From Flavobacteriaceae bacterium CG2_30_34_30 (GTDB lineage: Bacteria; Bacteroidota; Bacteroidia; Flavobacteriales; Flavobacteriaceae), in assembly GCA_001873105.1 (NCBI GenBank), contig MNYN01000008.1:1-39129 (forward strand): DNA of 39,129 bases, read 5' to 3'. A program made the translations under genes and the position numbers. This document shows positions 32,150-39,129 of the stretch, one piece after another (the first letter of the stretch is position 1; every line of letters begins with the position of its first letter). Under the pieces are notes generated by a model. That model saw only the letters and a program-made list of their open reading frames with translations, made no database searches and was not told the origin of the DNA.

Positions 32150-32635
32150 TCATTCCATTTCCAATAATAATTGGTCTTTATTTACTGTTTTTCCTTTTTC
32201 TACAGAAACCGTTTTTACAATACCATTTCTCGGAGCGGTTATGGTATTTTCCATTTTCATGGCTTCGAGCACCAATAAATAATCGCCTTCTTTTACTTCA
32301 TCACCGGCTTTTACTAAAACATCCAAAATTAGTCCCGGCATAGGAGCTTTTATGTCGTTGATGGCTGTAGTTTCTAACAAGGAAAGACCCATTTCCGTAA
32401 TAAGAACGTCCAATGCCGTTTCTATTTTCACCTCATACAAGGAGGAATTTACTTTTATAGTATACCTTTTATTTATTAAATCTGAAGTAACAACTTCAAC
32501 ATCTAGCGATTTATTTTGATGCAATATATGCCATGTGTTCTCTGATTTTTGTTGCAAATCAATTGCCAGTAATTTGGCTTCTGCTACGACAAATTTAAAT
32601 GTGTTATTTACAGTAATATGAAAGGTAGTATGCAT
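32150..32635 (-). CDS. Biotin carboxyl carrier protein of the acyl-CoA carboxylase
   Basis: 161 residues. The C-terminal ~75 residues form a biotinyl domain, APMPGLILDVLVKAGDEVKEGDYLLVLEAMKMENTI, with the biotin lysine Lys127 in AMKM. The N-terminal ~90 residues form a beta-rich domain like the BT domain of PCC alpha that holds alpha and beta subunits together. It is the first gene of the carboxylase operon, upstream of the biotin carboxylase. Together the two equal a split PCC alpha chain. Confidence 0.93.
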   Translation of the reverse strand: MHTTFHITVNNTFKFVVAEAKLLAIDLQQKSENTWHILHQNKSLDVEVVTSDLINKRYTIKVNSSLYEVKIETALDVLITEMGLSLLETTAINDIKAPMPGLILDVLVKAGDEVKEGDYLLVLEAMKMENTITAPRNGIVKTVSVEKGKTVNKDQLLLEME

Positions 32636-32767
32636 AGATTTTTATAAAAAATGGAAAAAGTAATGTGTTGGTAAAGATAGGAAATTAAAAAAATGGAACC
32701 CTTAAATTAAATTAGGTTTCAAAGTTTATCATAAACTTTTTGAACAATAATTGTTTATTACTAAAAA

Positions 32768-32795
32768 AAAATCCTACCAATTGGCAGGATTTTTA
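32768..32795. terminator. Terminator after the DUF2911 gene
   Basis: AAATCCT and AGGATTT with an inner CCAATTGG pair make an almost perfect hairpin flanked by A-run on the left and T-run on the right, so it can stop transcription on both strands. It lies just after the DUF2911 stop. Confidence 0.78.
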
Positions 32796-32808
32796 ATGTT
32801 TGCTTCTT

Positions 32809-33654
32809 CTAATTTGCCCCCCATTCTTTTAGGGAGTCTTTATTCATTTTTACATAATCCTCATTTCCAGCTTGTTCAGCAGCTGCAAGCGATTTTTTAG
32901 CGGCATCAATTGCGCCTTTTTTATCTCCTGCTTTAGCGTAAATTAAAGATTTTTGACGCAATTGCCAAAAAGGAGGAGCATCATTTCCTGCTAGTGCTTT
33001 GTCTATCCATTCTTTGGCTTTTGCAATGTCCTTTCCTTCGTCTAAATAATAAACCGCAGCAGTATAATAATCGCTGGAAGAGGGTCCGGAAAGTGCTTTT
33101 TCAATACTTGCCATCACTTCTTTATCTGTGGGAACGGTAAAATTGATGGGCACCATTACTTTGTCCCAAAACAAAAACAAACTTGCTCCACTATTAGAAA
33201 GATTACCAATTTCCATAGTAAAACTTTCTTTAGCCATCGTCGTGGTAATTGGAGTTGCGTTAAAACGAGCAGCAACTTTACTGTCATCTAACTCATTTGG
33301 CGCTCCATTGGCTTGGTATTCTGTATATAAAATGATCTCCCATAGTTTTTCATTTGGGATAGTAAACAAGGCATAGGATCCTTTATTAAGCTCTTTACCA
33401 CCAATAGTTACATCGTTACTGAAGGTGATTTTAGTTCGGGCATTAGCTCCGGTTCGCCAAATCTTTCCATAAGGAACAAGATTGCCAAAAATGGTTCTGC
33501 CTTTCATACTCGGCCGAGAATATTCAATAGTAACATCGGTCAGCCCCACTTTTTGTTCTATTTTTGAAAATGGACTAGGAGCCGGTGAGGCCACTTGTGC
33601 ATACGAAAACAAAGAAAGACATAGGAATGTAAAAAGAATAGTGATTTTTTTCAT
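32809..33654 (-). CDS. Exported DUF2911 protein with TPR-like tail
   Basis: 281 residues. Residues 1-19 are a signal peptide ending in SYAQ. The middle is a DUF2911 beta-domain: ASPAPSPFSKIEQKVGLTDVTIEYSRPSMKGRTIFGNLVPYGKIWRTGANARTKITFSNDV is the hallmark (PSxxGRxxFG, YGxxWRTGANxxT). The C-terminal ~90 residues hold two TPR-like helix pairs (AKAKEWIDKALAGN; KKGAIDAAKKSLAAAEQAGN). The family is common in Bacteroidota, periplasmic, function unknown. Confidence 0.9.
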   Translation of the reverse strand: MKKITILFTFLCLSLFSYAQVASPAPSPFSKIEQKVGLTDVTIEYSRPSMKGRTIFGNLVPYGKIWRTGANARTKITFSNDVTIGGKELNKGSYALFTIPNEKLWEIILYTEYQANGAPNELDDSKVAARFNATPITTTMAKESFTMEIGNLSNSGASLFLFWDKVMVPINFTVPTDKEVMASIEKALSGPSSSDYYTAAVYYLDEGKDIAKAKEWIDKALAGNDAPPFWQLRQKSLIYAKAGDKKGAIDAAKKSLAAAEQAGNEDYVKMNKDSLKEWGAN

Positions 33655-33796
33655 TGTGTTTTGATTTTATTTAATTGAAACAAGCACCTAATATAGAAAT
33701 TAAAAGGAACCCTTTATGTTAACAAAACCTTAAATACCATGTTATATTAATTTTATTGTTTAACTTATTTTTATATTTATTAAACATTATTTGTAT

Positions 33797-33804
33797 TAAA
33801 TTTG
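33797..33804 (+). promoter_or_regulatory. Bacteroidota -7 element for the photolyase operon
   Basis: TAAATTTG fits TAnnTTTG, 22 bp before ATG 33827, in a very AT-rich gap. Confidence 0.45.
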
Positions 33805-33826
33805 TTAGTTATTTTTATAGAAAATT

Positions 33827-34288
33827 ATGTACACATTACATTCCAAACAAAACTTACCCATTTCACTAATCGAAGCTTGGGATTTTTTATCAAATCCATC
33901 TAATTTAAAAGTAATAACACCAACTTATATGGGTTTTCATATTGTATCCGGAGCAGACAGACCGATGTATGCCGGGCAAATTATTCAATATATGGTAACA
34001 CCAGTATTAGGTATAAAAACCAAATGGGTGACCGAAATAACACATATTAAAGATAAAATGTATTTTGTAGATGAACAACGTTTTGGCCCATATGCTCTTT
34101 GGCATCATAAACATTTTTTAAAAGAAATTTCTGGCGGTGTAGAAATGGAAGATATTGTTGATTATAAAGTACCGATGGGAATTATTGGTAAAATAGTACA
34201 TCCATTATTGGTAAAACCAAAATTAGATGAAATTTTTGAATATCGTAAAAATAAACTAACAGAGCTCTTTGGAGAATACAAATTCTAA
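33827..34288 (+). CDS. SRPBCC-fold (START-like) lipid/ligand-binding protein
   Basis: 153 residues with the helix-grip fold: LHSKQNLPISLIEAWDFLSNPSNLKVITPTYMGF opens the family, followed by paired strands (QIIQYMVTPVLGIKTKWVTEITHIKDKMYFVDEQRFGPYALWHHKHFLKEI) and a long C-terminal helix. Such proteins bind hydrophobic ligands and were once labelled 'cell division inhibitor'. The gene heads an operon with an SDR and a photolyase, a recurring light-stress gene set in Bacteroidota. The ligand is unknown. Confidence 0.88.
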   Translation: MYTLHSKQNLPISLIEAWDFLSNPSNLKVITPTYMGFHIVSGADRPMYAGQIIQYMVTPVLGIKTKWVTEITHIKDKMYFVDEQRFGPYALWHHKHFLKEISGGVEMEDIVDYKVPMGIIGKIVHPLLVKPKLDEIFEYRKNKLTELFGEYKF

Positions 34289-34292
34289 ATAT

Positions 34293-34988
34293 ATGCGTAA
34301 AAATATACTAATAATTGGCGGTTCCTACGGCATAGGAAAAGCCATTGCAAAATCTTTAGCAAAAAAAAATAATGTAACTATTGCCTCTCGAACCTCAACC
34401 AAATTCGATTCAAACAACATCAAACACTTCTATTTTGATGCAACCAATGACGATATTCCATTAAAGGATTTGCCTGAGATAGTAGATGGTTTTGTTTTTT
34501 GCCCGGGGAGCATAAACCTTCGCCCGTTTAAAAATTTAAAAAACGAAACCTTTGAAGAAGATTTTCAGCTTAACTTTATGGCAATGGTAAAATCGTTAAA
34601 AAGAGTATTACCTTATCTACTAAAATCAGAACATGCAAGTATTGTATTGTTCAGTTCAGTAGCTGTAAAAATTGGAATGCCTTTTCACACTAGTGTAAGC
34701 GCCTCAAAAGGAGCCATTGAAGGTTTTGCAAAAGCATTTGCTGCAGAATATTCTCCAAAAATTAGATGCAATGTAATAGCTCCTTCTCTAACAAATACAC
34801 CTTTAGCAGAACGCTTTTTAAATGACGAAAAGAAAATAGTAAATGCAGCAGAACGCCATCCATTAAAACGTATAGGTGAAGCTAAAGACATTGCTAATAT
34901 GGCTTGTTTTTTACTAAGTGAAAAAGCTTCTTGGATTACGGGTCAAGTTTTTGGAGTGGATGGAGGAATGTCGTCACTAAAAGTTTAA
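34293..34988 (+). CDS. Short-chain dehydrogenase/reductase with altered active site
   Basis: About 231 residues from ATG 34293 (5 bp after the SRPBCC stop), giving the natural start MRKNILIIGGSYGIGKAIA with the cofactor loop GGSYGIG. The family core is present: FVFCPGSI replaces the usual NNAG, VLFSSVAV holds the catalytic-position Ser, then TSVSASKGAIEGFAKAFAAEYSPKIRCNVIAPS. The Tyr of the SDR YxxxK motif is Val here (V-S-A-S-K). Similar Tyr-less SDRs occur beside photolyase genes, so this may be a binding protein or use another acid. It ends at GVDGGMSSL, typical for SDR. Confidence 0.85.
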   Translation: MRKNILIIGGSYGIGKAIAKSLAKKNNVTIASRTSTKFDSNNIKHFYFDATNDDIPLKDLPEIVDGFVFCPGSINLRPFKNLKNETFEEDFQLNFMAMVKSLKRVLPYLLKSEHASIVLFSSVAVKIGMPFHTSVSASKGAIEGFAKAFAAEYSPKIRCNVIAPSLTNTPLAERFLNDEKKIVNAAERHPLKRIGEAKDIANMACFLLSEKASWITGQVFGVDGGMSSLKV

Positions 34989-35009
34989 TAAAACTTTTAC
35001 AAATAAATA

Positions 35010-36317
35010 ATGTATAAAGAAAAAGTAAACATTTTTTGGTTTCGCAGGGATTTACGATTGGAAGACAACTTGGGTTTTTGTAAGGCTTTGCAAGGAAAAT
35101 TTCCGGTATTGCCCTTATTTATTTTCGATCCTGAAATATTAGAAACCTTACCAAAAGATGATGCTCGCGTTAGCTTTATTTACATAAAACTGCAAGCATT
35201 GAGCAACCATCTAAAGGACACTTGCAAAAGCAGTATTGCAATGTATTATGGAAATCCATTGGATGTGTTTGAAAAAATAGTTCATAAATTTGACGTGCAA
35301 AATGTAATAACCAATCGCGATTATGAGCCCTATGCCTTGGTGCGAGACAAAAATATTGAAAACTTTCTTTCTCACAAAAAAATATCGTTTTACACCTTTA
35401 AAGATCAAGTTATTTTTGAAAAAGACGAAATAATTAAAGAAGATGGAACGCCCTATTTAGTGTTTACGCCATATATGAAAAAATGGAAAGAACAATTTAA
35501 AAAACAAACATTAAGAATTTATAGTTGCAAACCATATTTAAATAATTGCCTCACCAAAATAGCACTACCAAATGTAACCCTTGAAGATATTGGGTTCACG
35601 CTTTCAAAAATAGATGTTCCAGAGTACAATTTGAGTAAACAGTTAATTCATGAATATGAAAACACAAGAAATCTTCCTGCAATAAAAGGAACCTCTTATT
35701 TAGGTACACATCTTCGATTTGGTACAATAGGAATTCGGCAAGTAGTTGAAAATGTTTTAGCAGAAAAAAACGAAACCTTTTTAAACGAATTGATTTGGCG
35801 AGAGTTTTTTATGCAAATTCTGTATCATTTTCCCGAAACACAAACACTTTCCTTTAAAAAAAAATACGATCATATTGTTTGGCGTAACAACGAAGCAGAT
35901 TTTGAAAAGTGGAAAACCGGCACAACCGGATATCCTTTAGTGGATGCCGGAATGCGTCAACTTAATGAAACCGGCTGGATGCACAATAGAGTGCGAATGC
36001 TGGTTGGAAGCTTTTTATGCAAACACCTATTGATTGACTGGCGTTGGGGAGAAGCCTATTTTGCTGAAAAATTATTAGATTATGAAATGGCATCCAATAT
36101 AGGAAATTGGCAATGGATTGCCGGTTGTGGCGTAGATGCAGCACCATATTTCAGGATTTTTAATCCCACAACACAAATTGAAAAGTTTGATAAAAACAAG
36201 ACCTATATTAAAAGATGGGTAAAGGAATTTGAAACCCCTTTATATCCAAAAGAAATAGTGAATCATAAGGATGCAAGAGAACGCGCTTTAAAAACATATA
36301 AAGACGCAATTAGTTAA
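35010..36317 (+). CDS. phr: Cryptochrome/DNA photolyase family protein (class I CPD photolyase-like)
   Basis: A 435-residue FAD protein. The N-terminal Rossmann domain begins NIFWFRRDLRLEDNLGF and includes NRDYEPYALVRD; the FAD-binding helical domain has GTSYLGTHLRFGTIGIR, NELIWREFFMQILYHFP, TTGYPLVDAGMRQLNETGWMHNRVRMLVGSFLCKHLLIDWRWGEAYF and NWQWIAGCGVDAAPYFRIFNP, which holds the Asn next to FAD N5 and tryptophans of the electron chain. This matches class I CPD photolyases, which repair UV dimers using blue light. Third gene of the SRPBCC-SDR-photolyase operon. Confidence 0.93.
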   Translation: MYKEKVNIFWFRRDLRLEDNLGFCKALQGKFPVLPLFIFDPEILETLPKDDARVSFIYIKLQALSNHLKDTCKSSIAMYYGNPLDVFEKIVHKFDVQNVITNRDYEPYALVRDKNIENFLSHKKISFYTFKDQVIFEKDEIIKEDGTPYLVFTPYMKKWKEQFKKQTLRIYSCKPYLNNCLTKIALPNVTLEDIGFTLSKIDVPEYNLSKQLIHEYENTRNLPAIKGTSYLGTHLRFGTIGIRQVVENVLAEKNETFLNELIWREFFMQILYHFPETQTLSFKKKYDHIVWRNNEADFEKWKTGTTGYPLVDAGMRQLNETGWMHNRVRMLVGSFLCKHLLIDWRWGEAYFAEKLLDYEMASNIGNWQWIAGCGVDAAPYFRIFNPTTQIEKFDKNKTYIKRWVKEFETPLYPKEIVNHKDARERALKTYKDAIS

Positions 36318-36343
36318 TTTTATTTGTAGGATTTTTCTTTAAA

Positions 36344-36380
36344 ATATGTATTTTATCGAAAATATATGTATTTTTATCGA
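36344..36380. repeat. Short direct repeat between photolyase and YjdI-like genes
   Basis: ATATGTATTTTATCGA (36344-36359) is repeated as ATATGTATTTTTATCGA (36364-36380) with a 20-bp period, nearly two helical turns. It lies about 75 bp upstream of the YjdI-like start and could be paired binding sites for a regulator. Confidence 0.5.
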
Positions 36381-36454
36381 TGTTATTAACATTTTTTATT
36401 TATTTGTGGATACCAATGCATAAACTGAGTCATAACCCCAAATTATGAACCGCT

Positions 36455-36688
36455 ATGGAAACCTACGACAACGAATTCAGTAATGGTGAAATCACTGTTA
36501 CCTACGACCCAAAAATTTGTATTCTCGCTGAAATATGCGCCAAAGGGCTATCAGAAGTATTTAGAACTACAGTAATACCTTGGATTGATCTTGATGGTGC
36601 AGCAACTAAAAAAATAGTTGCACAGGTAAAAAAGTGTCCTTCAGGTGCACTACAATTTCATTATAATAAAGAAAAAATTGCAGGGTAA
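36455..36688 (+). CDS. (4Fe-4S) mono-cluster protein YjdI-like
   Basis: A 77-residue protein of the Fer4_19/YjdI family. Conserved Cys22 and Cys28 (YDPKICILAEICAKGLSEVF) and Cys61 (KKCPSGAL) are present, as in E. coli YjdI, and are thought to bind an Fe-S cluster. Members are often fused to or near CDGSH or N-acetyltransferase domains; here it is a single gene. Function is unknown beyond electron transfer or cluster carriage. The start at ATG 36455 fits the family length. Confidence 0.88.
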   Translation: METYDNEFSNGEITVTYDPKICILAEICAKGLSEVFRTTVIPWIDLDGAATKKIVAQVKKCPSGALQFHYNKEKIAG

Positions 36689-36770
36689 AAAAGCATGTTT
36701 TTTTTATGGAAATACACAATTTAATCTTCTTTAAATTGTTGTATAGAATAGCTTAACCAAAACAAAACAG

Positions 36771-37340
36771 ATGCATACTTTTAAATATAGCACAACCCTA
36801 GCCTTGTTGTTTTTTTCATTTACTACTATTGCACAAGAAAATAAGACATTACCTGAGCAATTTGATCACGTAATAACTAGTTCCAATAGTTATCAAGAAT
36901 TCAAGGTTGTAAAAAAAAACAATTTAGAAACTCTTAAAAGAAGTGTTATAGATAGTATTTTGGTGTATCAAAATGCCCTTGCCCAAATGCAATCGGAAAT
37001 AGAGTCGCAAAAAATTGAAACAAATATTCTCCAAACAAATTTAAAAGAAACCAACCTTAAACTAAAAGAAGCCATAGAAAAAGAAAATGGTATTTCTTTT
37101 CTAGGTATTTTGCTTACAAAAGGAGTTTATAACACACTAGTTTGGTCCATTATACTACTTCTTGCTATATTTTTAGGCTTGTTTATCTCTCGTTTTATAA
37201 ACAACAACAAAGTTACCTCTGCATTAAAATCAAAACTATTAGAAACCGAAGAGGAATTTGAAACACACCGACAAAGAGCCATAGAGCGTGAACAACTGCT
37301 AAACCGAAAATTGCTAGATGAAATCAACAAGCATAAATAG
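36771..37340 (+). CDS. Exported coiled-coil membrane protein of unknown function
   Basis: 189 residues, no recognised enzyme motif. There is a signal peptide (~1-21, ending TTIAQ), a helical coiled coil (~45-105, NLETLKRS...SEIESQKIETNILQTNLKETNLKLKEAIEKEN), one membrane helix (~119-141, LVWSIILLLAIFLGLFISRFI) and a basic/acidic cytosolic coiled tail (SALKSKLLETEEEFETHRQRAIEREQLLNRKLLDEINKHK). I recall flavobacterial proteins of this shape being labelled tRNA (guanine-N1)-methyltransferase, which the sequence does not support. It may be a structural or scaffolding envelope protein. Confidence 0.8.
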   Translation: MHTFKYSTTLALLFFSFTTIAQENKTLPEQFDHVITSSNSYQEFKVVKKNNLETLKRSVIDSILVYQNALAQMQSEIESQKIETNILQTNLKETNLKLKEAIEKENGISFLGILLTKGVYNTLVWSIILLLAIFLGLFISRFINNNKVTSALKSKLLETEEEFETHRQRAIEREQLLNRKLLDEINKHK

Positions 37341-37485
37341 CTTTTTCAAATGGAACTTCAAAATTCCAGACCTATTATAGTTATTGTTTTCTAAATCCTA
37401 CTTTTTTTATTAATTGTGTGTAGTATAACCTTTTTTCATACATTTATACCTCCCCAGATCATTTTTAATTTTATTAAATGGAAAT

Positions 37486-39129
37486 ATGAAAAAATTTCTG
37501 GTACTGGTTATTTATTTTCTGGGCATTCTATCTGGCTTTACTCAAACTGAAAAATCAAAAGAGCTTGATACACTTTTTGGTTGGCTGGAAACCAATTTAC
37601 AATCATATAAGGATTCCACTTCTTTGGGTGTTCATTCGCATAATGCCATAAAAATAGCCAGAAAATTGGGTGATTCCTCTTCTCTTGCAAAGTCTTATTT
37701 ATATCTAGCTCACTATCACAAAGAATACTCAAAATTAGATTCTTCCTTAATTTATACCCTTAAAGCAAAAGACCTCTACAGCACTTTAAAAAAGGAACTA
37801 CAACTTGCCAACACGTATCTCAATCTTAAGGAAATCTATGCCCTTCAAACTGAATATGGCAAAGCCACGGAACAGGCGTATTATGCATTGGAAATTTTTG
37901 AAAAATTAAACAATCCAAAAGGGGTTGCACTATCCTATGCCCACCTTTGCGGGTTATTGTATTATGAAAACAGATATTCCGCTGGAGTTGATTTATGCAA
38001 TAAAGCTATTGAAATACAAAAAAACTTAGAATCAAAGGAAGATTTGGCACTTTCCTATTATTATAAAGCATTTAATCAGCTTTTTTCAGGTGCTAAACTT
38101 CAGGATGCTTTAACAAATATAAACACTGCCATTGAACTCTATAAAGAAATAGGAGAAAACGGTATTCCTATGATGGCAGCTATAAATTGGCGTGGAAACA
38201 TCTATAAGTATATGGGGGAATACGACAAAGCCATAGCAGATTACCAAGCCAATTTTGATACTTCTAAGGAATTGGGGTTACAGCGCTACCTCATCCCTTC
38301 CTTAGCTAATATTGGTCACGTTTTCTTAATGCAAGGAAAATATGAAGAAGCCCTGCCCTATAATCTGGAAGCCATTGACATTATGATTAAAACAGGCAGG
38401 ATAAGAAGCCTTTGGGAAAACTATATGCACGTTTCCTCCATTTATGAAAATATGGGCGATTACAGAAATGCTTTGGAATACAACAAGCTTTATGCAACAG
38501 CTTACACAGAAATCAAGGACCGCTCCATTCAAAGTTTAGAAGGAGAACTTCAGGCAAAATATGAAACGGGTCAAAAAAATGCCACTATCTTATTTCAAAA
38601 GGAAAAGATAAATCAACAACGTAAAACCCAAACCCTTTATACCATTCTAGTTATTTTGTTAGGAGTTATTCTTTTTGGGTTATTCTATTCCTACAAAAAA
38701 CGCCAAAAGCGAAACAAAAAATTACTTGAATTAAACAATAGGTTGGATATAAAAAATAAGCAAAACGAATTACTTTTAAAAGAAATACACCATCGCGTTA
38801 AGAATAATTTAGAATTAGTTAAAAGTTTAATCTCTTTACAATCTGCTCAAATGGAAGACTCCCCAACCAAAGAAGCAATGATAGCAAGTCAAAACAGAGT
38901 GCAATCTATGGGAATCATTCATCAAAAATTATATCAAGGAGAAAATTTGGGAAGTATTGAAATGAAAGATTATTTCTTAAATTTAGGAGAAGGCATTCTA
39001 GATACTTTTAATGCAGAAGATAAAGTAAAAATTGAATGTGCAATGGACAACTTAGAACTCGATGTAGATACGGCTGTACCCATTGGTTTAATTGTCAACG
39101 AACTCCTCACAAACGCATTAAAATATGCA
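37486..39129 (+). CDS. TPR-containing sensor histidine kinase (HisKA_2 type), cut by right edge
   Basis: 548 codons open to the window end. In order: signal peptide (~1-20, MKKFLVLVIYFLGILSGFTQ), six or so TPR repeats (~50-360; for example AINWRGNIYKYMGEYDKAIADY and SLANIGHVFLMQGKYEEALPYN), one membrane helix (~385-403, LYTILVILLGVILFGLFYSY), a coiled linker, and a HisKA_2 domain with phospho-acceptor His in LLLKEIHHRVKNNLELVKSLISLQ. The N-box GLIVNELLTNALKYA is reached at the edge; the rest of the ATPase domain is missing. This periplasmic-TPR, HWE/HisKA_2-like design is common in Bacteroidota and normally works with a LytTR or other response regulator just downstream. Confidence 0.93.
   Translation, partial: MKKFLVLVIYFLGILSGFTQTEKSKELDTLFGWLETNLQSYKDSTSLGVHSHNAIKIARKLGDSSSLAKSYLYLAHYHKEYSKLDSSLIYTLKAKDLYSTLKKELQLANTYLNLKEIYALQTEYGKATEQAYYALEIFEKLNNPKGVALSYAHLCGLLYYENRYSAGVDLCNKAIEIQKNLESKEDLALSYYYKAFNQLFSGAKLQDALTNINTAIELYKEIGENGIPMMAAINWRGNIYKYMGEYDKAIADYQANFDTSKELGLQRYLIPSLANIGHVFLMQGKYEEALPYNLEAIDIMIKTGRIRSLWENYMHVSSIYENMGDYRNALEYNKLYATAYTEIKDRSIQSLEGELQAKYETGQKNATILFQKEKINQQRKTQTLYTILVILLGVILFGLFYSYKKRQKRNKKLLELNNRLDIKNKQNELLLKEIHHRVKNNLELVKSLISLQSAQMEDSPTKEAMIASQNRVQSMGIIHQKLYQGENLGSIEMKDYFLNLGEGILDTFNAEDKVKIECAMDNLELDVDTAVPIGLIVNELLTNALKYA

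Overview
The window comes from an AT-rich member of the Bacteroidota, most likely a marine-type Flavobacteriaceae. The evidence is the strong A+T bias in intergenic DNA, A-rich start contexts with few Shine-Dalgarno sequences, many copies of the Bacteroidota -7 promoter element TAnnTTTG upstream of genes, and the gene families present (tandem-LABN protein, RibB with a dead RibA domain, DUF2911, TPR-HisKA_2 kinase, SRPBCC-SDR-photolyase cluster).

Layout. 1-4,900 looks accessory: a secreted beta-propeller-like protein cut by the left edge and lacking a normal start codon, a gene-poor stretch, the C-terminal stump of a TPR gene, then single genes for a VOC protein, a Fic protein with a triple operator at its start, a GNAT acetyltransferase, a HutD/Ves-like cupin and a spermidine-synthase-like protein. 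4,971-10,131 holds lpdA, an Lrp/AsnC regulator divergent from a Cys/Met-metabolism PLP lyase (methionine gamma-lyase-like), and an NhaC-family transporter that may carry methionine. 10,296-12,469 is a thiol-peroxide defence group (2-Cys peroxiredoxin, thioredoxin, small conserved protein, Tpx) ending in a DgkA-type kinase. 12,617-18,266 is a cell-envelope/core run: ftsK, lolA-like, lptG-like and ribB. 18,263-20,116 on the minus strand carries a KdnA-like sugar aminotransferase and a nitroreductase.

20,287-20,950 is a tRNA-Ser(TGA) locus with the most unusual structure in the window. The last 19 bases of the tRNA region recur exactly 176 bp downstream, and a third decayed copy lies 170 bp further on. 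The first repeat unit is filled by a long inverted repeat, and the tRNA leader has two mutually exclusive GC-rich hairpins.

20,946-27,371 contains Ohr/OsmC, the methylmalonyl-CoA-mutase chaperone MeaB, and a lipid-glycosylation group: epimerase, polyprenyl-phosphate glycosyltransferase, tandem LABN membrane protein, ArnT-like transferase and PAP2 phosphatase. 27,374-32,635 has a MATE exporter and a three-gene acyl-CoA (probably propionyl-CoA) carboxylase operon. 32,809-39,129 has DUF2911, the SRPBCC-SDR-photolyase operon, a YjdI-type 4Fe-4S protein, a coiled-coil membrane protein and a sensor kinase cut by the right edge.

How the genes may work together (inference). The Lrp-controlled lyase would turn methionine into 2-oxobutyrate, which becomes propionyl-CoA. 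The carboxylase operon and MeaB-assisted mutase would carry that to succinyl-CoA. The GT2/LABN/ArnT set, the PAP2 phosphatase and the KdnA-like enzyme all fit remodelling of lipid A or Kdo in the outer membrane.
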